Below, piece by piece: positions 19,559-27,973 of a stretch of DNA of 64,000 nt. Below the pieces are notes generated by a model, which was given only the letters and a program-made list of their open reading frames with translations, was not told the origin of the DNA and made no database searches. The stretch is from JAAYAY01 sp964563135 (lineage in GTDB: Bacteria > Planctomycetota > Planctomycetia > Pirellulales > Thermoguttaceae): contig CAZLWV010000014.1 of the NCBI GenBank assembly GCA_964563135.1, forward strand, positions 1-64,000, written 5' to 3'. How positions within the stretch are numbered: the stretch's first letter is position 1; every line of letters starts with the position of its first letter. Position numbers and translations under genes: made by a program.

Positions 19559-21487
19559 ATGTCAAGCATATTCTCGCGTTCTGCAATTCGGGCGGTGATA
19601 CTCGCCGCCGTGCTGGCAGCCGGTGTGCCGGGTGTTGCCGGTTCGCAGCCCGACGACTACTTCCCTCCGCCCGAATCGGCCGGTGGCTGGCGAAAGCTGG
19701 AGAGCCGCCAGGATATCCAGCGCGTCGCCGCAGTGGATTCTGTGAAGCTGGACAGCCTGAAGGAATGGCTCCTCAAGAGCGACAACCGCGACTTTGCCGC
19801 CGTGGTGATTCGTCGAGGCTACATCGTGCTTGAAGTCGAGCGGGGTAACAGCGCCAAGACAGACGATCGTCGAGTCGCGTCGGTTTCGAAGGCCGTGTGT
19901 GCGACCGTGCTGGGGATTGCCGCCGAGAGGAGCCGGCAGGGACTTACGCCCAAAAACATGACGTTCGACGATCCGGCGTTCGACTTCATCCCCCAGGCGC
20001 AGCCGCTGAGCGATCCTCGCAAGGCGCAGATCACGGTGAGGCAGCTCCTGAACCACACGTCGGGAATCACGCCGGAAGCAACCGGGGCTAGAAATCAGGG
20101 ACCGTGGCAACACGTGCTCGGCCACGACGGCGACCCCCTGACCGCCCAACTCGCCTTCGACCCGGGCACGAAATGCGGCTACTCGTCGTTCGCGTTCTAC
20201 CATGCCTCGCTGGTTTGCGAGAATGTGACGGGCGTGCCGTACGATCAGTTCGCCGTCGAGACGCTGTTCAAACCGATCGGTGTGGAGCATTGGACCTTCG
20301 AATATTTCGACGGCGGTGGCCCTGACGGCCAGTCGCGATACGGGCGCCATCCGTCGCACGGTCTCGGCATGCCGGCCCGCGATCTGGCAAGGATTGGGTA
20401 TTGCCTCCTCCGCGAGGGGCGGTGGCGGGAGAAGCAGGTGGTGCCAGAATGGTTTGTGGACGAAACGGCAGCGCCGACCCACAACGTGAAAGAACCGGAG
20501 CTGCGGTTCGACCGGGCCGCGGAATCGTTTTCGCACGGCTGGGAGTTGCCGGCGCGGTTGACCGATGGACGGGGCAAGGGCATTCCGCCGGACGCCCGTT
20601 TCAAGCCGGGTTCCGGCGGGCAGTTGCTGGCCTTTGTCCCCAGCCTGGATCTGGTGATCACCCGCCAGACCGGCGGTAGCGGGAACTGGGACTACGAAGA
20701 GTATCTGCGGTTGGCATGTGACGCGGTGGAGAAGGATGCTCAGCCCGATCCTTCCTGGCGAACCTTGCCGTTGGTCAGCGAGGGAGCCATCGATTCCTGC
20801 TGGAAACATCTATGGGGAGGAGGCTTCTCCGTCATGAAGGACGGCAGTCTGCGAACCGACTGCAGTGACGCAGGGATGGGCCTGCTGCTCTTTACGAAAG
20901 AACGATTTGGGGATTGCCAGATCCGCGTTGTCTACCGTAGCGAGGACGCCAAATCGAATGCGGGGGTCTACGTACGAATCGATGATGGAATCCTCGACCG
21001 GGCCAGTGATCCGCTTCCTCTCCGGGAGCGGGACTCGAAAGAGAAACTGACGAAGGAGACGCTGGAGCGGATCGAGAGATCGTCGGAGCGGGAACGAGAA
21101 GCCTGGTATCCGGTGCATCACGGATATGAAGTCCAGATCTGCGACACCGGTGACGAATATCACCGGACCGGGGCGGTCTATTCGCTGGCCCCGGCCGCTC
21201 CCGCGCCGGAGAAGACGCCCGCCGAATGGAAGACGATGATCATCACTCTCAAGGGAAACCTTATACTGGTCGATGTGGATGGGAAACGGCTCACGACCTT
21301 TGATCCCGACAGCCCGACGGTGCCGCCGCGAAAACGCTGGTCGGAACCTCGACGGGAGCCAAAAAGGCCCCTCGCGGGATTCATCGGCCTTCAGAATCAC
21401 GATCCTGGCGATGTGGTGTACTACAAGGAAGTCAGTGTCAGACCGCTGGGCAACGTGAAGGAGTCACCAGAACCTCAATCCAACTAA
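19559..21487 (+). CDS. Serine hydrolase (beta-lactamase family) fused to DUF1080
   Basis: About 642 residues with a signal peptide (IRAVILAAVLAAGVPGVAGS). The first part is a class C beta-lactamase/esterase fold: SVSK (about 108-111) supplies the SxxK nucleophile, YSS in CGYSSFAFYHAS serves as the tyrosine motif, and LLNHTSGI is typical. The second part, from about 425 (WGGGFSVMKDGSLRTD), is a DUF1080 3-keto-disaccharide hydrolase/laminarin-like jelly roll with YEVQICDTGDEYHRTGAVY and a GFIGLQNHDPGDVVYYKEV ending. The fusion suggests an ester- or amide-cleaving enzyme carried by a sugar-binding or sugar-cleaving module. ATG 19544 is an equally possible start. Confidence 0.75.
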   Translation: MSSIFSRSAIRAVILAAVLAAGVPGVAGSQPDDYFPPPESAGGWRKLESRQDIQRVAAVDSVKLDSLKEWLLKSDNRDFAAVVIRRGYIVLEVERGNSAKTDDRRVASVSKAVCATVLGIAAERSRQGLTPKNMTFDDPAFDFIPQAQPLSDPRKAQITVRQLLNHTSGITPEATGARNQGPWQHVLGHDGDPLTAQLAFDPGTKCGYSSFAFYHASLVCENVTGVPYDQFAVETLFKPIGVEHWTFEYFDGGGPDGQSRYGRHPSHGLGMPARDLARIGYCLLREGRWREKQVVPEWFVDETAAPTHNVKEPELRFDRAAESFSHGWELPARLTDGRGKGIPPDARFKPGSGGQLLAFVPSLDLVITRQTGGSGNWDYEEYLRLACDAVEKDAQPDPSWRTLPLVSEGAIDSCWKHLWGGGFSVMKDGSLRTDCSDAGMGLLLFTKERFGDCQIRVVYRSEDAKSNAGVYVRIDDGILDRASDPLPLRERDSKEKLTKETLERIERSSEREREAWYPVHHGYEVQICDTGDEYHRTGAVYSLAPAAPAPEKTPAEWKTMIITLKGNLILVDVDGKRLTTFDPDSPTVPPRKRWSEPRREPKRPLAGFIGLQNHDPGDVVYYKEVSVRPLGNVKESPEPQSN

Positions 21488-21534
21488 CGACCCGAGCAAA
21501 CTCATCGCGCCGCCGATGGCCGCGGACGAGGCGG

Positions 21535-24240
21535 CTACAAGCCTGCGGGCGGGCTTGGCGTATACCAGAACGTCTTCCAGTACGCCTGGTCCATGGCGAA
21601 CGGATCGACCGACGCGTTGAAGTCGTGGTCCACCGGCAGCACGCCGTAGCGGATCATTTCGCGGACGTAATCGCGGCGGGGAACGAACTGGACGGGGCAG
21701 TCCCGGCCGTTGTTGGGGCTGGGATTGATCATGCAGAAACGGTTGTTTTCCTCGAGAATGTGCCTCCGGCCGCGGGCCACGGCCGCCACGATCGCCCGGT
21801 AATCCGGATCGTTCTTGTCCTTGAACACCGGCTCGCCCGATCTCGCCTCGCACACCCCCAGCCCGCCGGCCGCCTTGGCCAGCGGCGCGCGGGCCGCCTT
21901 CGACAACTCTGGATACGACAGGTTGTAGATCAGGTGCCGATTGAACCGCCCACCGTCTTCGGACATCGTGTGGGCGACGTACCGGTTCTTCTGGAATTCA
22001 TCCGGCGGATAGTAACGGGCGTAGAAATGGGCCGGGAGCTTGTACGTGCCGATCTGTTTCTCCGCCTCGGTCGGCGCATGGCACCGGTCGCAGCGGCGGT
22101 TCATCACCTCTACCATCGCCTGGGTCTCCGGCCAGTCCTTGTCGTTGCGAACGTTCGCGCTGAGCTCGTAGAAGCCGATCGTGCCGTGGCTGTTGACCGC
22201 ATACGTTCCCGCGTGGTTGGCGCCGGCGTCGAGCCAGTGGCGAATGATCTTCTGTTCGCTTTCCGGCATGTTGACATCGCCGTGGTGTTCTTCGATTAGT
22301 TTCAGCAGGCGGCTGGAGCCGGTACCGATCTGGTAGGGTTCAAAATTGCTCTTGCTGTGCTCGGCATAGGGCAAAATAATCCGGTTGTCGCCGAAAAGCT
22401 GCCGCCAGGACATCTGGATATAGCCGATCGGGTAGAGCGGTCCCCAGTGGCCGGAGATATTGAAACCGCCCTCCTCGCGATCGTGGTTGTGGCACTGGAG
22501 GCAGTGCTTGTCCAGAATCGGCTGAATGTCGCGGAGATAATCGAAGATTTCGGGCACGCCCGTTACCGGCTCGGGATCGACGGGGCGAGTGCTCATGACC
22601 CGCAGCAACTTGTCGCGATCGTCGGCGCCGGGCGCTTCGGTCCGCTGTTCGTGGCAGCCGACGCAGGTGGTCGTTTCACCCGGCATGACCGATGTGAAGG
22701 AGTGCATGCGTTTGACGCAGTGTCCTTTCTCGTCCATGGCGAGGAACAGGAAGCTGCGCAGGGCGGGCAGCCTGAAACAGGCGATCCCCTCTTCCGAGAC
22801 CGGGACGGAACCGATCAGCCGCTCGACGGAGAACGTGCCGCCGGCCGACATCTCGGACATGGCACCGGCGTAGTTGATCGGTTTGGGCAACACCTCGTAG
22901 ACGAGCAGGTTCTTGACCGTACCCGGGGCGACGTTCTTCATTTTGCGGCCCCGGTAGATATTGGCCAGGGCCAGGGTGCCATAGGCGGCCGAGGGTACGG
23001 TCTGGTCGGCGATCACCGGTTCCCGGTGGCGCGCTATCACCGGCCGCGGTTCGCCGATCCAGTATCCGGCCTTGGCCAGTTCTTCCGGCAACTGGTAGAG
23101 CACCTCCGTCTCGCCCTGGCTGTTCATCAGTTCGATTGCCGCCTTGTTGGCCACCAGGAAGTGGCTCTCGCTGAAGGCCCAGGGATCGCAATGGATGTTG
23201 GACTTGCTGATGTACTGAACCCCCTGAGGGTCGTCCGGGCCGAGTCGCGGATCGACCAGCGCGATTCTGCCGTAATGCTCCCGCATGCCATGGCCGGGCG
23301 ACCAGGTCACGACGAGTTTCGGGCTGTGCGGGACCGGCTTGGGAGCCAGGATCGTGCCCGTGTTGATCTGGTTGCCGTAGAGGACCATCTGGCGGGTGCC
23401 GTCGGGATTCATCGACCAGAGGTGATGGTAGCCCATGTGGAAGCGGTCCACATATTCCCATCGCATGTAGGCGACCTGGCCATTGGCGAGAACCCAGGGG
23501 GTGTTGTCCTGCTCGATATTGGCCGACAGCATGCGGATGTTGCTCCCGTCGGCGCTGCACTTGTAGAGCGTGCCTACCTGCGTCATCCAGCATTGCACGT
23601 AGCGGTTGGCCCGGGTGGAGCAGAAAATGATCTGGCCGTCCGGAAGATACGTCGGTTCGAAATCGTCCCATCCGGGCGGCGAGTACTTCTGGTAGTCGTC
23701 CATCCCGGCCGAGACATCCTCTCCCTTGCCGGTGAGTTGCACCAGGCCGGTGCCGTCGAGGTTGATTTCATACAGGCTGTAATGCCGCTTTCCTTTCGGC
23801 AGATAGGCAAAGACAAGCTTCCTGGCATCGTAGTGAATCTGCGGATCGCGGATGTTGCCTTCAGGATCCGCAAAAGCGGTTCGGACCTGCCGGGTCTTCA
23901 CGTTATAGATGCACAGTTTGCCCCCGGAATTCATCGGAAACGTCGTCCGGCACTGGTCCGTCGAGTAGTAGGCAATGCTGGCGTACCAGTGGCCGTCGAT
24001 GCTGGGTTTGCGAACGGCAAACAGGATCTCTTCGGGCATGCCGGCCTGGAGGAAAGAGCCGAGCATCGACGGCCGCTTGGCGGCCGGTTTCGGCTCGGGC
24101 GTCTGGGCCAGAGAGGAGGAGGTGAGGAACAGCAAGGCGGACAAGCCTGCAACCGGGGCCACGCTCGTGCGCACGGGAAACCGAAGCAGATTGGCGAGTC
24201 CGGCGCAGAGGTTGCAGCACAAGACTTTGAAACACATCAT
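21535..24240 (-). CDS. HzsA-related protein with CxxCH haem motifs (paralogue 1)
   Basis: A 901-residue secreted protein. The N-terminal half is a beta-propeller/TolB-like region, with repeats such as YLPDGQIIFCSTRANRY and QVAYMRWEYVD. The C-terminal half carries CVGCH, CLQCH and CDRCH (roughly residues 527, 579 and 715), which are c-type haem attachment motifs. The layout matches the alpha subunit of hydrazine synthase of anammox bacteria and the broad HzsA-related family of other planctomycetes. No HzsB or HzsC is nearby, so hydrazine synthesis is not implied; periplasmic electron transfer is the safer inference. The start at 24240 follows CGGAGACAGA. Upstream in transcription order lies the esterase gene, 436 bp away. 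Confidence 0.75.
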   Translation of the reverse strand: MMCFKVLCCNLCAGLANLLRFPVRTSVAPVAGLSALLFLTSSSLAQTPEPKPAAKRPSMLGSFLQAGMPEEILFAVRKPSIDGHWYASIAYYSTDQCRTTFPMNSGGKLCIYNVKTRQVRTAFADPEGNIRDPQIHYDARKLVFAYLPKGKRHYSLYEINLDGTGLVQLTGKGEDVSAGMDDYQKYSPPGWDDFEPTYLPDGQIIFCSTRANRYVQCWMTQVGTLYKCSADGSNIRMLSANIEQDNTPWVLANGQVAYMRWEYVDRFHMGYHHLWSMNPDGTRQMVLYGNQINTGTILAPKPVPHSPKLVVTWSPGHGMREHYGRIALVDPRLGPDDPQGVQYISKSNIHCDPWAFSESHFLVANKAAIELMNSQGETEVLYQLPEELAKAGYWIGEPRPVIARHREPVIADQTVPSAAYGTLALANIYRGRKMKNVAPGTVKNLLVYEVLPKPINYAGAMSEMSAGGTFSVERLIGSVPVSEEGIACFRLPALRSFLFLAMDEKGHCVKRMHSFTSVMPGETTTCVGCHEQRTEAPGADDRDKLLRVMSTRPVDPEPVTGVPEIFDYLRDIQPILDKHCLQCHNHDREEGGFNISGHWGPLYPIGYIQMSWRQLFGDNRIILPYAEHSKSNFEPYQIGTGSSRLLKLIEEHHGDVNMPESEQKIIRHWLDAGANHAGTYAVNSHGTIGFYELSANVRNDKDWPETQAMVEVMNRRCDRCHAPTEAEKQIGTYKLPAHFYARYYPPDEFQKNRYVAHTMSEDGGRFNRHLIYNLSYPELSKAARAPLAKAAGGLGVCEARSGEPVFKDKNDPDYRAIVAAVARGRRHILEENNRFCMINPSPNNGRDCPVQFVPRRDYVREMIRYGVLPVDHDFNASVDPFAMDQAYWKTFWYTPSPPAGL

Positions 24241-24676
24241 TCTGTCTCCGGCAGGAAACACTGGTTCGTCGTGTCGCCGGCACTTGCCTCATCCCGAGAG
24301 ACGGCGGCGCGCGGGAACACGGCCGTATTGTAGCATGCCTCCCCGGCGAGGGGGAAACAAGTCCGGAGCGGGTAGCCCCGACAGTTTGTCTATCGGGGGG
24401 CCGAAGGCCCAAGAGGCCAAGGTCCAACATGGTTCATCGCCAGGTTGGACATGCTCTGGCTGGTCGCCGAGCTACTCTCACAGGTCTGGACCAGGGGCGG
24501 GCGTCCCCTGTTGAACAGTCCCCGAATCCTCCAACTGGCCCTCTCTCAACTTCGATATTGTCCAAACGCCCCTCGTGTTAACCCAACGTTTGTAGAACAC
24601 GTCTGCAACCTGTCTCGCGCAGGATGCTATCCTGTCCTGCGGCCAGACAGTTGAATCTGTGCCCGTCCTATGTCGA
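24241..24676. other. 436-bp stretch upstream of the HzsA-related gene
   Basis: No gene is recognised. A hairpin with a 6-bp stem (CAGGGG with CCCCTG, 24492-24510) lies about 170 bases beyond the end of the minus-strand esterase gene and might help end its transcript. Confidence 0.35.
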
Positions 24677-25573
24677 CTACGGCTTCAACAAGTACTCCTC
24701 GACGAACTTCACGGCCTTCTCCGTGACTTCGGGTCGGGCGCCTGCGACGCTGTGATTCGCTCCCTCGATGACGACCAGCTCCGTCTTGACGCCAGCGCTC
24801 TTCAGCTGCTCGTGAAGGCTGCGCGCGTGCTCGATCGGCACGGTCACGTCGGCGTCGCCGTGGACTTGCATGATCGGCGGATCCTCCGGACTGACGAAAC
24901 TGATCGGCGAAACGTCCTTCTTCGCCTTGGCGTCCATCTGCTCGGCGGGCGCTGCCGGCTCGTAGCCCAGCAATTGCCGGTAGGCCGGATGCAAGTGCTC
25001 GATCTTGCTCAGGAGCGACCAGTCGGTGGGGCCGGCAAAACTGACGGCACACGCCACGCGCGACGACTCCCGCTGAACGGGATCGTTTGAGTTGGGGTTC
25101 GCTGCGTCGTCGTGCAAGGCAACCCACAAGGTCAAATGCCCCCCTGCTGATCCGCCGGTGACCCCGATTCGCTTGGGATCGATGTTCCACTTCGCGGCGT
25201 TGTATCGAACGAACTGAATGGCCCGGACACAGTCGTTCACCTGAGCCGGATGCGGCGCAACGTCGGAAAAGCGGTACTCGACTGCCACCACGGAAAAGCG
25301 TCCTTCCCGCACACCACTGATGAGCCAGCCCGGGACACCCTTCTTGGATCCGCCCCGCCATCCTCCACCGTGGATGAAGACCATAGCCGGCATCGGCTTG
25401 TCCGATGCAGCCAGGTAGACGTCGAGTTTCTGGGCCGCGTGGTCGTCGCCATAGGCGATGTCTCGGTCAGAGGCAAGCGGGGCCAGCTCGCCGGCCGTCA
25501 CCCAGGATGCGGCAGAGGCAAACAAACATGCTGCCAGGACAAGACGCAAGGAGGTGCCTTGTGGTACTCTCAT
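24677..25573 (-). CDS. Secreted alpha/beta-hydrolase (esterase/lipase, BD-FAE type)
   Basis: A 298-residue protein with a signal peptide (LRLVLAACLFASAASWVTA). The catalytic triad is visible: nucleophile S142 in GGSAGG, D240 or D242 in VHGDAD, and H274 in GANHSV. HGGGW at about 68-72 gives the oxyanion hole. The pattern matches the BD-FAE / hormone-sensitive lipase-like esterases, often feruloyl or acetyl xylan esterases in planctomycetes; the substrate is inferred only by that analogy. The ATG follows GAAAGGAAAGCCG, with AGGAAA as ribosome-binding site. It reads toward the HzsA-related gene but the long spacer suggests separate units. Confidence 0.8.
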   Translation of the reverse strand: MRVPQGTSLRLVLAACLFASAASWVTAGELAPLASDRDIAYGDDHAAQKLDVYLAASDKPMPAMVFIHGGGWRGGSKKGVPGWLISGVREGRFSVVAVEYRFSDVAPHPAQVNDCVRAIQFVRYNAAKWNIDPKRIGVTGGSAGGHLTLWVALHDDAANPNSNDPVQRESSRVACAVSFAGPTDWSLLSKIEHLHPAYRQLLGYEPAAPAEQMDAKAKKDVSPISFVSPEDPPIMQVHGDADVTVPIEHARSLHEQLKSAGVKTELVVIEGANHSVAGARPEVTEKAVKFVEEYLLKP

Positions 25574-25923
25574 CGGCTTTCCTTTCAGAGGTGGGGTCTC
25601 TCGGACGTCAGGCTCAGGCTCGCATTGTACAACTGCACTATCCGAGTATCCATCACGCGTGTCTCTTCACGAGGAAGAGCCGCTTCGCACCCAGGGGGGC
25701 CGTAAGAATGTACCTCCGCCGAAGGGTCTTCCATAGACTTTTTTGGTTGTTCAGATTGTAGGTTGACAAACGACTAAGTCGAGACAATCGGCAATTATCC
25801 GCCGATGACAGATTCAGAGTCTCCTCAAAGGACCAGCCAGCGGGAACGATCGCCTGCCGAGTGATTTCGTGCCTGTTGCCACGTCGCTTCGTGGCCACCG
25901 TGATCTCAAGGAGTCGATGAATC
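25574..25923. other. 350-bp divergent promoter region
   Basis: It lies between the minus-strand esterase and the plus-strand porin. TTGACA at 25763-25768 is a possible -35 box for the porin, but the matching -10 is weak. AAGGAG precedes the porin start. Confidence 0.35.
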
Positions 25924-27207
25924 ATGCCTATTCGTAGTTTGACTTGTGCCTTTGTGGTGTTCTGCCTCGTTGGCGGACTGTACGCTGACGATGCCATGGA
26001 CGCCGCTACTGTCTATGACCCCGACGTTGAACTTGCGTGTTTGGCAAACGGCGGCGGATCGGGGTGCTTTGCGGGTTGCGGCGAGTTTTTCGGCTGGCGA
26101 AGAGCATGTCCGAATGATTGCGGGCAGGCATGTAGTTGCCGGCCGTTCAACGTCGAAGGGTGGGTCGATGCAGGATTTCTTCTCAATGGCAATGAACCTG
26201 CAAGCGGATTCCACGGCCCCTACAACCAGACCGATCGCCACGAGGGAGGTCTCAACCAGGCTTACCTGGTTTTCGAGCGGCCCCTGGCCGATGGGCCCTG
26301 CATGAGTCTGGGCGGACGGGTTGATCTGCTGTACGGGACCGATGCCTTTCTCGCCGAGTCAAAGGGCTTTGAGAGAGGCCCGGACGGCTCGACGAAATGG
26401 AACGGAGATCACTATGGTCTGGCGATCCCACAAGCCTATGGAGAGATCGGCAACGATCAGCTTTCGTTCAAGCTTGGCCACTTCTACACGATCGTGGGCT
26501 ATGAAGGTGTGCCGGCCGTCAACAACTTCTTCTACAGCAAGAGCCTGTCCTACATGTTCGCCGGTCCCTTCACGCAGTGGGGCGGCCTGGCAACCTGGAA
26601 GGCAAACGACGTGCTCTCATTCGACGCAGGACTGGTCAACGGTTGGGATTCCCTGGACCGGGTTACGGATCGGGCGACCTTCCTGGGCCGCGTTTCGTTG
26701 GGAAGTGACCAGGACCCGATCTGGACCTCTTTTTCCATCATCACGGGTGACGAACTGAACGCCGCGGCAGACGCGTCGAACAGCCGCACTCGCTACAGCC
26801 TGATCGTGGGTACGAACCTTACCTGCAGGCTCCAGTATGTTTTCCATCACTGGTACGGAGTGCAGGATGACTTTCTCGCGGCGGCCACCTCGGCTGAGTG
26901 GTACGGGATCGACCAATACCTGTATTACGAGCTGACCCAGACCGTCAAGGTCGGCGGCCGTTTCGAGTGGTTTCGCGACGACGACGGCGTCCGCCTGGGA
27001 CTCAGCCGCCCGTCGAACCCGAACAAGGGCCCTTACGTCGGCGACATGTACTCGCTCAGTCTCGGTGTGAACTGGAAACCGTACTGCAACGTGATCTTGC
27101 GTCCCGAAGTACGTTGGGATTGGTTTGAAGGAACGGGCCTGCCGTTTGACGACGGCGCCGACGACCAGCAGTTCCTCGTGGGTATGGATGCAATCTTGCG
27201 ATTCTAG
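25924..27207 (+). CDS. Outer-membrane beta-barrel porin (BBP2-like)
   Basis: A 427-residue protein with a signal peptide (LTCAFVVFCLVGGLYA). After it lies a short cysteine-rich stretch with seven cysteines in about 35 residues (from ELACLANGG to ACSCRPF). Then comes a barrel-like sequence of alternating aromatic and polar strands: FNVEGWVDAGFLLNG, NQAYLVFERPL, QAYGEIGNDQLSFKLGHF and a C-terminal phenylalanine (DAILRF), typical of outer-membrane proteins. These planctomycete porin-like proteins (BBP2 family) probably allow solute passage. The cysteine-rich N-terminal segment is not usual for porins. The ATG at 25924 follows AAGGAGTCGATGAATC. Confidence 0.75.
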   Translation: MPIRSLTCAFVVFCLVGGLYADDAMDAATVYDPDVELACLANGGGSGCFAGCGEFFGWRRACPNDCGQACSCRPFNVEGWVDAGFLLNGNEPASGFHGPYNQTDRHEGGLNQAYLVFERPLADGPCMSLGGRVDLLYGTDAFLAESKGFERGPDGSTKWNGDHYGLAIPQAYGEIGNDQLSFKLGHFYTIVGYEGVPAVNNFFYSKSLSYMFAGPFTQWGGLATWKANDVLSFDAGLVNGWDSLDRVTDRATFLGRVSLGSDQDPIWTSFSIITGDELNAAADASNSRTRYSLIVGTNLTCRLQYVFHHWYGVQDDFLAAATSAEWYGIDQYLYYELTQTVKVGGRFEWFRDDDGVRLGLSRPSNPNKGPYVGDMYSLSLGVNWKPYCNVILRPEVRWDWFEGTGLPFDDGADDQQFLVGMDAILRF

Positions 27208-27973
27208 AGTTACCCTGTCGCAGGAGAGATTCGCATCGTGTCCTGCGACAGTCGTGAATTCTCCAGCTCACAGGATCGCCCGACCAGCGGCTGTCCAGTC
27301 TTTCCTGGGAGACATCACCACCGAGCGTGATGGCAACCATGAAGCTGAGGCGGTCATTTGTCGGGCGATCCTTGTTGACAGTCGTCCAGTCCGGTGGCCG
27401 GCACCCTTGACGGGGACCGGCAGGAGCATTTCGCCGATGGTTGTGGCGGAGGGCTTCTCGCAGCGGAGAGTGCCCGTGTTCGTGGCTGCCGTGAAGGTTT
27501 CCTTCTGCGGCGGCGAGCAGAGTGCCAGTGGCTCGGCAGTCGACACGTGCGCTGCCAGCGCGATTTGCGTCGCCCGATAGCCGCATTCTGCCGCACTGCC
27601 GGCCATGATTCTTGATCGGCCCTTCGCTCCTGGTTGTGTGGTCGGGTCACAACTCTCGATGCCCCATCGTTCTGGAGCATGTCGGCGATACTTGACGGGC
27701 AACTGCCGAAATGCTCGAATCCAAATGGCCTCGCGTGATTCCCGAAAATATTCGCGGCAAGCGTGCAGAGACTCAATGGATCGGGCGGATGCTACGCACG
27801 GCATGGACGCAATCAAACGCGGGGCAGGCCCACGCGGCTATCTTCATGACGGCGATTCATGCATGAATTGCATGAGGACATTCCTATTGTGAAGATTGGT
27901 GGTGAGCATGGCAGCCGACTCCATACATGATGCCCTTGGGGCATAACTCGCATTGTCAAAGAGGAGGTCAGGC
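27208..27973. other. 766-bp decayed region before the HerA gene
   Basis: No intact gene is seen. The region holds a remnant of a HerA-type gene (separate entry). It also has an unrecognised open frame at 27605-27892 without a convincing ribosome-binding site. The region looks like a gene graveyard next to an active copy. Confidence 0.45.
27395..27517 (+). pseudogene. Fragment of a second HerA/DUF853 ATPase gene
   Basis: Positions 27410-27496 align without gaps to 28061-28147 of the intact HerA gene, with 13 differences in 87 bases by my count. The translation TGTGRSISPMVVAEGFSQRR parallels TGTGKSISLMVLAEGFSRRG of the intact protein. The Walker A lysine is arginine here. The frame has no start nearby and loses similarity on both sides, so this is a decayed duplicate, not a gene. 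Confidence 0.75.

Noticed and set aside
21535..24240. True hydrazine synthase alpha subunit
   Set aside because: No hzsB or hzsC or other anammox gene is in the window; HzsA-related proteins are widespread in non-anammox planctomycetes.
22357..24333. 658-codon plus-strand open frame
   Set aside because: It lies opposite the HzsA-related gene, whose CxxCH and propeller motifs are clear; the antisense translation has no recognisable family and is a high-GC shadow.
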